Assembly: GCA_963700395.1 (NCBI GenBank)
Contig: CAVOXI010000005.1
Location: 62,001-126,000, forward strand
Reading direction: 5' to 3'
Length of the DNA stretch: 64,000 bases
Source: Prado023 sp963700395
GTDB lineage: Bacteria > Actinomycetota > Actinomycetes > S36-B12 > CAIYMF01
The stretch's first letter is position 1. Each line of letters begins with the position of its first letter. Below, piece by piece: positions 42,982 to 50,795 of the stretch. Both the position numbers and the translations under genes were made by a program. Below the pieces are notes generated by a model. That model was not told the DNA's origin. It worked only from the letters and a program-made list of their open reading frames with translations, and did not search any database.

Positions 42982-43809
42982 TCAGCGGTGGTGGGTGTCG
43001 TGGGCGGGGTCGTCGATGAACCCCTCCCACTCGTGCATGCTGCCAAGGCCGTAGGCGACCTCGAGGTTGCGGCGGGTGCACACCTGCGTGGGCGGGCCCG
43101 AGGCGACCACGCGGCCGCTGACCAGCACCACCCAGTCGGCGGCGCGCGCCTCGTCGAGGTCGTGGGTGGTGAGGATGACCGTGCACCCGTCGGCGCGCTG
43201 CTCGTGGATGAGGGCGTCGATCGTGGCCGCCGAGGTGAGGTCCAGGCCGGTCAGCGGCTCGTCGAGGACGAGCAGCTCGTGCTCCTGCACGATCCCTTGG
43301 GCGATGAGGACGCGCTGGCGCTGCCCGCCGGACAGCTCGTGCATGTGCCGGCGGGCCAGGTGGCTGATCTCCATGCGCTGCAGCGCGTCGTCGATGGCCG
43401 AGCGGTCGGAGTCCCGGAACCGCCCGAACGGCCCCCGCTCGGAGAACCGTCCCAACCCCACGATCTCGCGGACCGTGATCGGCGTGACCCTGGGGACCGG
43501 CGTCGCCTGCATGACGTAGCTGATCCGCTCGCGGGCCGACTCCGGCTCGGTGCCCAGGACCCGCAGGCTGCCCGCGGCCACCGGCACCAACCCGACCAGG
43601 GCGGACAGCAGCGTCGACTTGCCGGACCCGTTGGGGCCGATGACCGACACGACGCCCGCGCGGGGGATCTGGAAGGTCGACGGGCCGACGGCGACGAAGC
43701 TGCCGTAGCGCAGCTCGAGGTCCGTGGCCTCGACGATCAGGTCGCTGCCGGTCGGATGCGTACCGGGGCTGTGGACGTGCCCATCGCCGCGCGGTGGCGT
43801 CGCTCGCAT
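42982..43809 (-). CDS. znuC: Zinc/manganese ABC transporter ATP-binding protein
   Basis: 275 residues. Walker A VIGPNGSGKSTLLSALVG, signature ELSGGQRQRVLIAQG, Walker B LLVLDEPLTGLDLT and switch His in ILTTHDLDEARA. It belongs to the ZnuC/MntB class of Zn2+/Mn2+ importers. The His-rich ends (GDGHVHSPGTH and DDPAHDTHHR) may bind metal. ATG overlaps the znuB stop. With znuB and znuA, and Zur facing it, the system most likely takes up zinc. Confidence 0.92.
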   Translation of the reverse strand: MRATPPRGDGHVHSPGTHPTGSDLIVEATDLELRYGSFVAVGPSTFQIPRAGVVSVIGPNGSGKSTLLSALVGLVPVAAGSLRVLGTEPESARERISYVMQATPVPRVTPITVREIVGLGRFSERGPFGRFRDSDRSAIDDALQRMEISHLARRHMHELSGGQRQRVLIAQGIVQEHELLVLDEPLTGLDLTSAATIDALIHEQRADGCTVILTTHDLDEARAADWVVLVSGRVVASGPPTQVCTRRNLEVAYGLGSMHEWEGFIDDPAHDTHHR

Positions 43810-44696
43810 CAGGCCACCACCTCCTGGCCCTCGCCGGCGTGCTCCGTGAGCTCGTTGTCCCGCTTCTGGCGGCGGGCGTGGACACCTGCCGAGAACGGCA
43901 GCACCATGAAGAAGGCCAGCACAGGGATGATCGCCATGGTGGCCGATGCCGCCGTGCCCAGGTGGTAGCTGATGACCAGGCCCAGCCACACGCAGACCAC
44001 GGACAGCGCCGCCGCCCCGATCATCATGCGGGGGACCGTCCGGGCGACCAGCGACGCTGTGGCCGGCGGCCCCACCAGCAGCGCGAAGACCAGCAGGGTT
44101 CCGACGGCCTGGAAGCTGCCGATGACGGCGGCGGCGATGAGCACCAGCAGGGCGGCGTGCGCCATCCGGGGGCGCATCCCCAGCAGGTAGGCCTTCTGCT
44201 CGTTGAACGACAGCGCCAGCAGGGGCCGGTAGAGCAGGATCGAGGCCGAGACCACCACCACAGCCAGGGCGAGCTGCCAGGCGACGTCCTGACGGGTCAC
44301 CCCGAGGGCGTCGCCGAACAGGATCGACGTCAGGCTGCCCGTGTAGCTGTCCACCTTCGAGATGATCACCACGCCCAGGCCGAGCATGCCCACGAAGAGC
44401 AGGCCGATCGCGGTGTCCTCGCTGAGCGTGGTGTGCCGCCGGACCGTCTCGATCAGCAGGAGCATCACCGCAGCGGCGATGGCCGCCCCCAGCAGCGGCG
44501 AGAACTCGAACGCCACGGCGGCGGCGATCCCCGGCACGACGCCGTGGGTGAACGCATCGCCGAAGAAGGCCATGCCGCGCAGGACGAGCCACGTGCCCAC
44601 GATCGCGCACATGATGCCGGCGAGGATGCCGCCCATCAGTGCCCGCTGCTGGAAGCCGAGCGCGAAGGGCTCGGTGAACCACTCGATCAGGGGCAC
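43809..44696 (-). CDS. znuB: Zinc/manganese ABC transporter permease
   Basis: 295 residues, about eight hydrophobic helices, with family motifs LMGGILAGIMCAIVGTWLVL, FFGDAFTHGVVPGIAAAVAF and SFQAVGTLLVFALLVGPPAT. It is the metal-transporting membrane subunit. GTG/ATG start at 44696, ten nt downstream of the znuA stop region, so part of the same operon. Confidence 0.93.
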   Translation of the reverse strand: MPLIEWFTEPFALGFQQRALMGGILAGIMCAIVGTWLVLRGMAFFGDAFTHGVVPGIAAAVAFEFSPLLGAAIAAAVMLLLIETVRRHTTLSEDTAIGLLFVGMLGLGVVIISKVDSYTGSLTSILFGDALGVTRQDVAWQLALAVVVVSASILLYRPLLALSFNEQKAYLLGMRPRMAHAALLVLIAAAVIGSFQAVGTLLVFALLVGPPATASLVARTVPRMMIGAAALSVVCVWLGLVISYHLGTAASATMAIIPVLAFFMVLPFSAGVHARRQKRDNELTEHAGEGQEVVA

Positions 44697-44705
44697 GGGC
44701 GCAGC

Positions 44706-45638
44706 CTAACCAGCCAGGGCATCGGAGATCCGTTGTGCGTTCGTGCGCACCATGCCCTGGTAGGTCTCCGCCCCGGACCCCGGCGCGCCGAGGCTGTCCA
44801 CGTACAGGTCCACCACCTGGATCTGGCCGACCTCCGATGCGAGAGCGTCGATCAGTGCCTGCGGGTTGGCGGTGTTGGCGAAGACCGCGGGGACTCCCGC
44901 CTCCTTCACGGTCGCGGCCAGGGCAGCGAGCTCCGCTGAGCTGGGCTCGGCCAGGGTGGACCCTCCCGGGACGACGGTGCCGGCCACGGTGTAGCCGTAC
45001 GCCGCTGCCAGGTAGCCCAGGGCGTCGTGGTCGGTGACGAGGATCCGGCGGTCCTCGGGGACCTTGGCCAGCGTCGCCGCGACCTCGTCGTTGACGGTCA
45101 TCAGGTCGCCCTGGAGCAGCGTCCCGCACTCCGCGTAGTCGGGGTTGCCGGTCGCCCTCGTCAGCTCGGCGCCGATCAGCCCGGCGGCCTTCGCCGCGCG
45201 CGTGACGTCCTGCCACACGTGCGGGTCCTTGCCCGCCGCCGGGTCATCACCGAACGGCAGGGGGTCCAGAGCGGGTGCGACCTCGAAGACCGTCGCGCCG
45301 TCGCTCCGGGCAGACGCGATGCTCTGCGCGAGGCCGCCCTCGAGCCCGAGCCCGTTGGCGATCACGACGTCGGCGGAGACCATCGCCGCCAGGTCCTTGG
45401 ACGACGGGGAGTAGTCGTGGGGGTCGGTGCCGACCGGCATCAGCGTGGTCACCTCACCGGCCCCGGCGCAGGTGAGGACCTGCTGGGTGAGGTCGCCCCA
45501 GATCGTCGTGGTGGCAACGACGCGGGCCCCGGCACCACCGGACCCGGAGGGGACCGCGGACCCCCCATCCGACGATCCGCAGGCGGACAGCACCAGCAGC
45601 GCCGCGAGGGCGACGGCGGTGAGGCTGCGGTGCTTCAT
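44706..45638 (-). CDS. znuA: Zinc-binding lipoprotein of the ABC transporter
   Basis: 310 residues. Signal peptide with lipobox LSAC (Cys 20). Metal-ligand blocks of cluster-9 binding proteins: GTDPHDYSPS, DPHVWQDVTRA, VTDHDALGYLA, and a C-terminal Asp in VVDLYVDSLG. The region between the first two contains an acidic stretch rather than the His-rich loop of many ZnuA. ATG with AAGGA upstream. Confidence 0.93.
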   Translation of the reverse strand: MKHRSLTAVALAALLVLSACGSSDGGSAVPSGSGGAGARVVATTTIWGDLTQQVLTCAGAGEVTTLMPVGTDPHDYSPSSKDLAAMVSADVVIANGLGLEGGLAQSIASARSDGATVFEVAPALDPLPFGDDPAAGKDPHVWQDVTRAAKAAGLIGAELTRATGNPDYAECGTLLQGDLMTVNDEVAATLAKVPEDRRILVTDHDALGYLAAAYGYTVAGTVVPGGSTLAEPSSAELAALAATVKEAGVPAVFANTANPQALIDALASEVGQIQVVDLYVDSLGAPGSGAETYQGMVRTNAQRISDALAG

Positions 45639-45673
45639 TCGGGGTCCTTCCACGGTGGTCGAGCCTGCCACGA

Positions 45674-45690
45674 ATGAGAATCAGTCTAGA
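45674..45690. promoter_or_regulatory. Candidate Zur box
   Basis: ATGAGAATCAGTCTAGA lies between divergent znuA and zur. Compared with the actinobacterial Zur consensus as I remember it (ATGAAAATCATTTTCA), 11 of 16 positions match, with an almost perfect left half. It would let Zur repress znuABC under zinc sufficiency. Confidence 0.5.
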
Positions 45691-45778
45691 TTAGAGGTTC
45701 GGCTCCGGCAAGCGTCAGTAGCCGGCGGGCCGGCGTGGGGGTGCGTCCGCGGGCAGCCCGCGCGGCTGACCGGGCAGT

Positions 45779-45784
45779 TACGCT
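45779..45784 (+). promoter_or_regulatory. -10 box TACGCT for zur
   Basis: Seven nt before ATG 45792; leaderless. Confidence 0.45.
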
Positions 45785-45791
45785 TGCCACC

Positions 45792-46199
45792 ATGTCCAGC
45801 CGCGCTCAGCCACGCCAGCGCTCCACGCCCCAGAGGGTGGCTGTCGCGGCGCTGCTGGCCGAGTCCGAGGAGTTCCGCAGCGCCCAGGACATCCACGCGG
45901 CACTGCGGGCCGGTGGCGCCTCGGTCGGGCTCGCGACGGTCTACCGGAACCTGGGCCTGATGGCCGAGCTCGGGGAGGTGGACACCCTGGTGCGCGACGA
46001 CGGGGAGACGCTGTACCGCCAGTGCAGCGATGTGCACCACCACCACCTGGTCTGCCGGCAGTGCGGACGCACCGTCGAGATCGCCGGGCCCGCAGTGGAG
46101 AACTGGGCCAATGCCGTCGCCGCAGAGCACGGCTTCAGCGACGTCAGCCACCAGCTCGAGCTGTTCGGGCGCTGCGCGTCCTGCCGGGCGGCGCTCTGA
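45792..46199 (+). CDS. zur: Zinc uptake regulator, Fur family
   Basis: 135 residues. Winged-helix domain (QRVAVAALLAESEEFRSAQD, then LATVYRNLGLMAELGEVDTL). The dimerisation domain has the HHHH cluster (SDVHHHHLVCRQCGRTVEI) and two CxxC structural-zinc pairs (CRQC and CASC). Zur represses zinc-acquisition genes when Zn is bound. Its position facing znuABC makes Zur the better reading than Fur. Confidence 0.92.
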   Translation: MSSRAQPRQRSTPQRVAVAALLAESEEFRSAQDIHAALRAGGASVGLATVYRNLGLMAELGEVDTLVRDDGETLYRQCSDVHHHHLVCRQCGRTVEIAGPAVENWANAVAAEHGFSDVSHQLELFGRCASCRAAL

Positions 46200-46210
46200 C
46201 GCTCCGCGGC

Positions 46211-47512
46211 TCACTCGCGGACGGTCGGGATCGCCGGGCCTGTCGCCTGCAGCGCCCTCCCCGACTCGGGGAGCTCGGCAACGGAGGCGGCGTGCCGGGC
46301 ACGGGCGTCGTCGAGCGACGTGGCGTCGAGCCGCTCCCCTGAGCGCATGAAGGGGACGACCAGGGGCCGCAGGTCCCCGGATCCCGCGCGCGGTTCGTCG
46401 GCGCCCTCCGCCGGCCTGTCCGCAGCGCGGACCAGCTCTGCGAACGCCACGCCGTCCGGGCCGATCCGGCGTGCAGCCCGCTTGCGCCCCCCGATGCTGT
46501 CCTTCCCGCTGGCGGCGGACTTGGCAACCGGCCGCCCGTCGACCTCGACCACCTTGTACACCAAGCCCGCCGCGGGAGATCCCGACCCCGTGACCACCGA
46601 CGTGCCGGCGCCGTAGACGTCCACGGGCGCGTCGGACAGCTCGGCGATCACGTACTCATCGAGGTCGGAGGTCGCCACGATCCGGGTGCCGGTCGCGCCG
46701 GCGGCATCCAGGATGGCGCGCGCCTCGCGGGCCAGCTCGCCGAGGTCCCCGGAGTCCAGCCGGATCGCACCGAGCTGTGGGCCGGCGACGCTCAGCGCAT
46801 TCCGGACCCCCTCGAGCGTGTCGAAGGTGTCGACCAGCAGCGTGGTGCCCACGCCCAGGGCGGCGACCTGGGCGGCGAACGCCTCCCGCTCCGAGTCGTG
46901 CAGCAGGGTGAACGCGTGCGCGGAGGTCCCGGCCGAGGGGATCGCGTAGCGGCGGCCCGCCTCGACGTTGCTCGTCGCGCTGAACCCGGCGATCCACGCG
47001 GCCCGGGCGGCGGCGACCGCGGCCTCCTCATGGGTCCTGCGCGACCCCATCTCGATCAGGCCCCTCCCCGCGGCCTGGACCCACATCCGGCTCGCCGCCG
47101 ACGCGACCGCGACGTCGTGGTTGAGCACGCTGAGGATGAGGGTCTCGAGGACCACCCCGGTGGCGAAGTCGGCCGTCAGGGTCAGCAGCGGCGAGCCGGG
47201 GAAGAACAGCTCGCCCTCGGCGTAGCCGTCGATGTCGCCGGTGAACCGGTAGCCGGCCAACCAGTCCAGCGTGGGCGCGGAGACGATCCCGCGTGCGGCG
47301 AGATGCTCGAGCTCGGCAGGGCCGAAGGTGAAGTCCGCGATCAGGTCCAGCAGCCGTCCGACTCCGACGTTGACCATGTAGGCGCGGCCCTCGGGAAGCC
47401 GCCGGCCGAACACCTCGAAGACGCACCGGCGCTGCGCGGACCCTGCCTGCATCGCGGCGTCGAGCATCGTGAACTCGTAGTGGTCGGTGAGCAGCGCCGT
47501 GCCACGTGCCAT
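46211..47512 (-). CDS. pncB: Nicotinate phosphoribosyltransferase
   Basis: 433 residues. LLTDHYEFTMLDAAMQAGSA at the N-terminus, GSRRTHEEAAVAAARAAWIA, FSATSNVEAGRRYAIPSAGT and IRLDSGDLGELAREAR (Asp substrate block) are characteristic. It converts nicotinate and PRPP to nicotinate mononucleotide for NAD salvage. Leaderless ATG with TAGCCT 7 nt upstream. Convergent with zur, with 11 nt between the stops. Confidence 0.95.
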   Translation of the reverse strand: MARGTALLTDHYEFTMLDAAMQAGSAQRRCVFEVFGRRLPEGRAYMVNVGVGRLLDLIADFTFGPAELEHLAARGIVSAPTLDWLAGYRFTGDIDGYAEGELFFPGSPLLTLTADFATGVVLETLILSVLNHDVAVASAASRMWVQAAGRGLIEMGSRRTHEEAAVAAARAAWIAGFSATSNVEAGRRYAIPSAGTSAHAFTLLHDSEREAFAAQVAALGVGTTLLVDTFDTLEGVRNALSVAGPQLGAIRLDSGDLGELAREARAILDAAGATGTRIVATSDLDEYVIAELSDAPVDVYGAGTSVVTGSGSPAAGLVYKVVEVDGRPVAKSAASGKDSIGGRKRAARRIGPDGVAFAELVRAADRPAEGADEPRAGSGDLRPLVVPFMRSGERLDATSLDDARARHAASVAELPESGRALQATGPAIPTVRE

Positions 47513-47519
47513 GGCTCGA

Positions 47520-47525
47520 AGGCTA
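47520..47525 (-). promoter_or_regulatory. -10 box TAGCCT for pncB
   Basis: Minus strand, 7 nt before ATG 47512. Confidence 0.45.
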
Positions 47526-47581
47526 CGGCTCGGCCACGGCCCCCGTCGTGCGGGCACCGACCCGGCACCCGCCGCCGCGTC

Positions 47582-47587
47582 TAGTGT
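47582..47587 (+). promoter_or_regulatory. -10 box TAGTGT for the FUSC-like gene
   Basis: Six nt before ATG 47594. Confidence 0.45.
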
Positions 47588-47593
47588 GGCCGC

Positions 47594-48607
47594 ATGGATC
47601 GCGACCCGTCCCCCGCGGCGGCGGGCGCTGTCGGAGCCTCGGGCGCTGTCGACGACCCCCTGCCCGCGATCGGCACCTGGACGATCCCCCGTCCGGTCCT
47701 CGTCGGCGCCCTGAAGATCGCCGTCATCCTCATCGCCCCCCTCATCCTGGCCTATGCAGTGGGGGGAGCGGTCGCGGCGCTCGCGGTGACCATGGGGTAC
47801 ACGGGCAGCCTCACACCCGCACTCAGGCTGCGGCCCGCGTACTCCCTGGCGTTGACGGTGCCTGCGGCCATGACCGGGGTCGTCGCATCCGGGATCAGCG
47901 GGCAGGCGCTGCCGGCCGCCTGCTTCGTCGCGCTCGCATGCCTGCTCGTCGCGCCGGCCAACATCGTCGCCAACGGGCTGCTGGCAGGGATCCCGACCAT
48001 CGCCGCCGTGTACGCCACGCTGCCGACGGGCCCGGATCCCGTCCAGGTCGGCGCATGGATGCTCGCGGGTGGGGCCTTCGTGGTGCTGACGGCCTCGTTG
48101 ACCGGGCTGCGGAGGCCCGCTGAGCCCGCGGGCGTCCAGCCGTGGACGGCGTGGGCGCACGCGGTCGCGATGGCCGTGGTCGTGGGAGTGATCGTCCTGG
48201 TCCTCGGGCTCGTGGACGTCCCGCACGGCTACTGGATCGCCATGACGATGACCGTGGTCCTGCGGCCCTACGGCCGGGAGACCCGGACGGTCGCCCGGCA
48301 GCGGGTCGGGGGCACGACGCTCGGCGCTGCCCTGGCGCTCGCGCTCTCCCTGCTCCTCCCGCCGTGGGCCGCGATCCTGGTCGGTGCCGGGCTGCTGGTC
48401 CTCGTCGTGGCCAACGCCCTGCTGGGGCGCTACGCCCAGCAGGTGACCTTCCTGACCCCCTTGATCGTCCTGCTCGGCTCAGCCGGCGCCCAGGATGCCG
48501 TGGGCGTGGCGGTGGAGCGGGTGGCGGCCACCGTGCTCGGTGCGGCTCTGGCAAGCGCGATCGCCCTGGCGCTGTGGCGCGTCGACCAGGCGCGTCAGCA
48601 CACCTGA
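47594..48607 (+). CDS. FUSC-family membrane protein (aromatic acid exporter-like)
   Basis: 337 residues in two halves of about five helices each. The second half contains PHGYWIAMTMTVVLRPYGRE, followed by TVARQRVGGTTLGAALALAL, the hallmark of FUSC/AaeB-like proteins. They are associated with efflux of aromatic carboxylates; here the substrate is unknown. Leaderless ATG. The last 13 nt overlap the 3' end of the opposite-strand zinc-ribbon gene. Confidence 0.85.
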   Translation: MDRDPSPAAAGAVGASGAVDDPLPAIGTWTIPRPVLVGALKIAVILIAPLILAYAVGGAVAALAVTMGYTGSLTPALRLRPAYSLALTVPAAMTGVVASGISGQALPAACFVALACLLVAPANIVANGLLAGIPTIAAVYATLPTGPDPVQVGAWMLAGGAFVVLTASLTGLRRPAEPAGVQPWTAWAHAVAMAVVVGVIVLVLGLVDVPHGYWIAMTMTVVLRPYGRETRTVARQRVGGTTLGAALALALSLLLPPWAAILVGAGLLVLVVANALLGRYAQQVTFLTPLIVLLGSAGAQDAVGVAVERVAATVLGAALASAIALALWRVDQARQHT

Positions 48608-48801
48608 TCAGCCGCGAGCGGGTCGCCCTCGGCCGGCTCGACCACCGGGGCGCCGATCGACGAGGCCGGGGTCCGGCCGATGCCGGCGCACGTGGACCCG
48701 GCGACGTGATAGCAGTCCACGCAGAGCCAGAGGGCCGCGATCTCGAAGTCCGCGTCCCCGCCGCAGCGCGCGCATGGCTCGGGACTGGTCACGTGGGCCA
48801 T
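48595..48801 (-). CDS. Small zinc-ribbon protein (68 residues)
   Basis: MAHVTSPEPCARCGGDADFE has the first CxxC; LWLCVDCYHVAGSTC the second CxxC and an extra Cys, a plausible structural-zinc fold. A Pro/Ala/acidic tail follows. Function unknown; stand-alone. The 3' end overlaps the FUSC-like gene antisense by 13 nt, which is unusual in this window. Confidence 0.65.
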   Translation of the reverse strand: MAHVTSPEPCARCGGDADFEIAALWLCVDCYHVAGSTCAGIGRTPASSIGAPVVEPAEGDPLAADQVC

Positions 48802-48887
48802 GGTCGCGTGCCTGGGCACCCGGCGCAACACCGCGGTGGGGACCGATGGGCGGTCCGGGGTCGTTGGCGTCGGGTCGGCCCCCGCCC

Positions 48888-48893
48888 TACGAT
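48888..48893 (+). promoter_or_regulatory. -10 box TACGAT for the epimerase gene
   Basis: Seven nt before ATG 48901. Confidence 0.45.
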
Positions 48894-48900
48894 CGCCGCC

Positions 48901-49872
48901 ATGAGGTACTTCGTGACCGGGGCGACAGGGTTCATCGGCGGCACCGTGGTGCGCAAGCTCCTGGCCCGCGGTGACGAGGTCGTCGCCGTTGTGCGTGACC
49001 CGGGCCGGGCGCGGCACCTGGCGGACCAGGGGGTCGAGCTGGTCCGCGGGGACGTGGCCGACCGGGAGTCCCTGGTCGCGCCGATGCGCGGAGTCGACGG
49101 CGTGTTCCACATCGCCGGCTGGTACAAGATCGGGGTCGACGATCCTGAGGCAGCCTGGGCGACCAACGTGGACGGCACCCGGAACGTGCTCGACGTGATG
49201 GCGGAGCTGGGCATCCCCAAGGGGGTGTACACCTCGACCCTGGCGGTCAACTCCGACACCCACGGGGTGGAGGTGGACGAGTCCTACCACTTCGTCGGCA
49301 AGCACCTGAGCCTCTACGACTCCACCAAGGCCGAGGCCCACCGGATCGCGCGTTCGCGGATCTCCGAGGGCCTGCCCCTGGTCATCGTGATGCCCGGCCT
49401 GGTCTACGGGCCGGAGGACACCAGCAGCCTGCGCTCGAGCCTGCGTGACCTCCTGCGCGGGAGGCTCCCGGCGGTGCCCACGGGCACGGCGTTCTCGTGG
49501 GCCCATGTCGATGACATCGCTGACGCCCACATCCTGGCGATGGACAACGCAACCGCCGGCGAGACGTACATCATCGCCGGCCCGTCGGCCACCCTCGTGG
49601 AGGGGATGCGGCTGGCTGCCGAGGTGGCCGGGAAGCGCGCGCCGATCGGGATCCCCGCAGCGGCGATGCGCTCGATGGCACCTGTCAGCGGGCTGCTCGG
49701 GCGGGTGCTGCCGGTGCCCGCGGGGTACTCGGCGGAGAGCCTGCGCGTGACCGCCGGCCCGACCTACCTGGGCAGCAACGCCAAGGCCCGCCGCGACCTG
49801 GGCTACGACCCCCGACCCCTGGAGGACGCCTGGGCCGAGACCGTGCGCCACGAGATGGCCACGATCGGCTAG
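48901..49872 (+). CDS. NAD-dependent epimerase/dehydratase (extended SDR)
   Basis: 323 residues. The NAD site VTGATGFIGGTVVRKLLARG is at the N-terminus, then DVADRESLV, FHIAGWYKIG and active-site Y-x3-K in SLYDSTKAEAHRIA. FSWAHVDDIADAHILAMDN near 200 is typical of dihydroflavonol-reductase-like SDRs. The substrate may be a sugar nucleotide, sterol or ketone. Leaderless single gene. Confidence 0.9.
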   Translation: MRYFVTGATGFIGGTVVRKLLARGDEVVAVVRDPGRARHLADQGVELVRGDVADRESLVAPMRGVDGVFHIAGWYKIGVDDPEAAWATNVDGTRNVLDVMAELGIPKGVYTSTLAVNSDTHGVEVDESYHFVGKHLSLYDSTKAEAHRIARSRISEGLPLVIVMPGLVYGPEDTSSLRSSLRDLLRGRLPAVPTGTAFSWAHVDDIADAHILAMDNATAGETYIIAGPSATLVEGMRLAAEVAGKRAPIGIPAAAMRSMAPVSGLLGRVLPVPAGYSAESLRVTAGPTYLGSNAKARRDLGYDPRPLEDAWAETVRHEMATIG

Positions 49873-49995
49873 GTGATGAGCCGGGTCACGTTCGTGCCGC
49901 TCAGGGCAGCGGGGATTTGGGAACCTACGCGACCGTAACTTACGCTTGGCGTCCTGATGGCCAAGGTGCGCGGTGTCGCCCGGTAGGAGTTCGTG

Positions 49996-50721
49996 ATGAC
50001 TGGTGGTCCCCCGATCGTCCAGACTGGACCGGTGGATCCGGACCCGCTCGCTGAGCCCATCGCGGGCGAGCCGCAGGTCAACCGGGTCGATGCCATGAAG
50101 CCCCGCCTGCGCGGCTGGCTGCACTTCGGTGCCGCCCCCCTTGCCTTCGTGCTCGGCCTGCTCCTGATGGTGGTCACGCCCACTGCCGGCCTGCGCGCCG
50201 CCGTCGCGGTCTACGTCCTGACGACCGTCCTGCTGTTCGGGGTCAGCGCCGCATACCACCTGGGTGCGGGATCGGCGCGGGTCAACGAGTTCCTCCACAA
50301 GCTCGACCACGCCAACATCTACCTGTTCATCGCCGGCTCGTACACGCCGTTCGCCGCCGCACTGCCGTCGGCCGCGCTGCGGTGGACGATCCTCGCGCTC
50401 GTGTGGGGCATCGCCCTCGTCGGGCTGATCGTCCGGGTTGCCTGGACAGCGGCACCGCGCTGGTTGGTGACAGGGTCCTACCTGGCGCTGGGGTGGGTCG
50501 CGATCTTCTTCCTCCCTGCGTTCTACCGCGACCTCGGGGGCGCCACCGTCGCGCTGCTGGCGATCGGGGGGGTGCTGTACTCGATCGGCGGCGTGGTCTA
50601 CGCGCGCAGGAAGCCCAACCCGCACCCGGAGTGGTTCGGGTTCCATGAGCTCTTCCACGCGTTCACGATCGCGGCGTACCTGGTGCAGTACGTGGCCGTG
50701 GCGATGGTCGTCACGGGCTGA
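49996..50721 (+). CDS. Haemolysin III/TrhA-type membrane protein
   Basis: 241 residues, seven hydrophobic helices. PAQR/HlyIII markers: SAAYHLGAGSARVNEFLHKL, then DHANIYLFIAGSYTP, and GFHELFHAFTIAAYLVQYV with the zinc-ligand His residues. TrhA proteins affect membrane lipid balance. ATG 49996 (preceded by TAGGAG) is preferred to the GTG 3 nt upstream. Confidence 0.92.
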   Translation: MTGGPPIVQTGPVDPDPLAEPIAGEPQVNRVDAMKPRLRGWLHFGAAPLAFVLGLLLMVVTPTAGLRAAVAVYVLTTVLLFGVSAAYHLGAGSARVNEFLHKLDHANIYLFIAGSYTPFAAALPSAALRWTILALVWGIALVGLIVRVAWTAAPRWLVTGSYLALGWVAIFFLPAFYRDLGGATVALLAIGGVLYSIGGVVYARRKPNPHPEWFGFHELFHAFTIAAYLVQYVAVAMVVTG

Positions 50722-50795
50722 CGCCCGGCGGCGCGCGGTGCCGGTGGCCTAGCATGGCCCCGCCCCGCCCCCCGCCCCGCCCAGGAGGTCCCACG

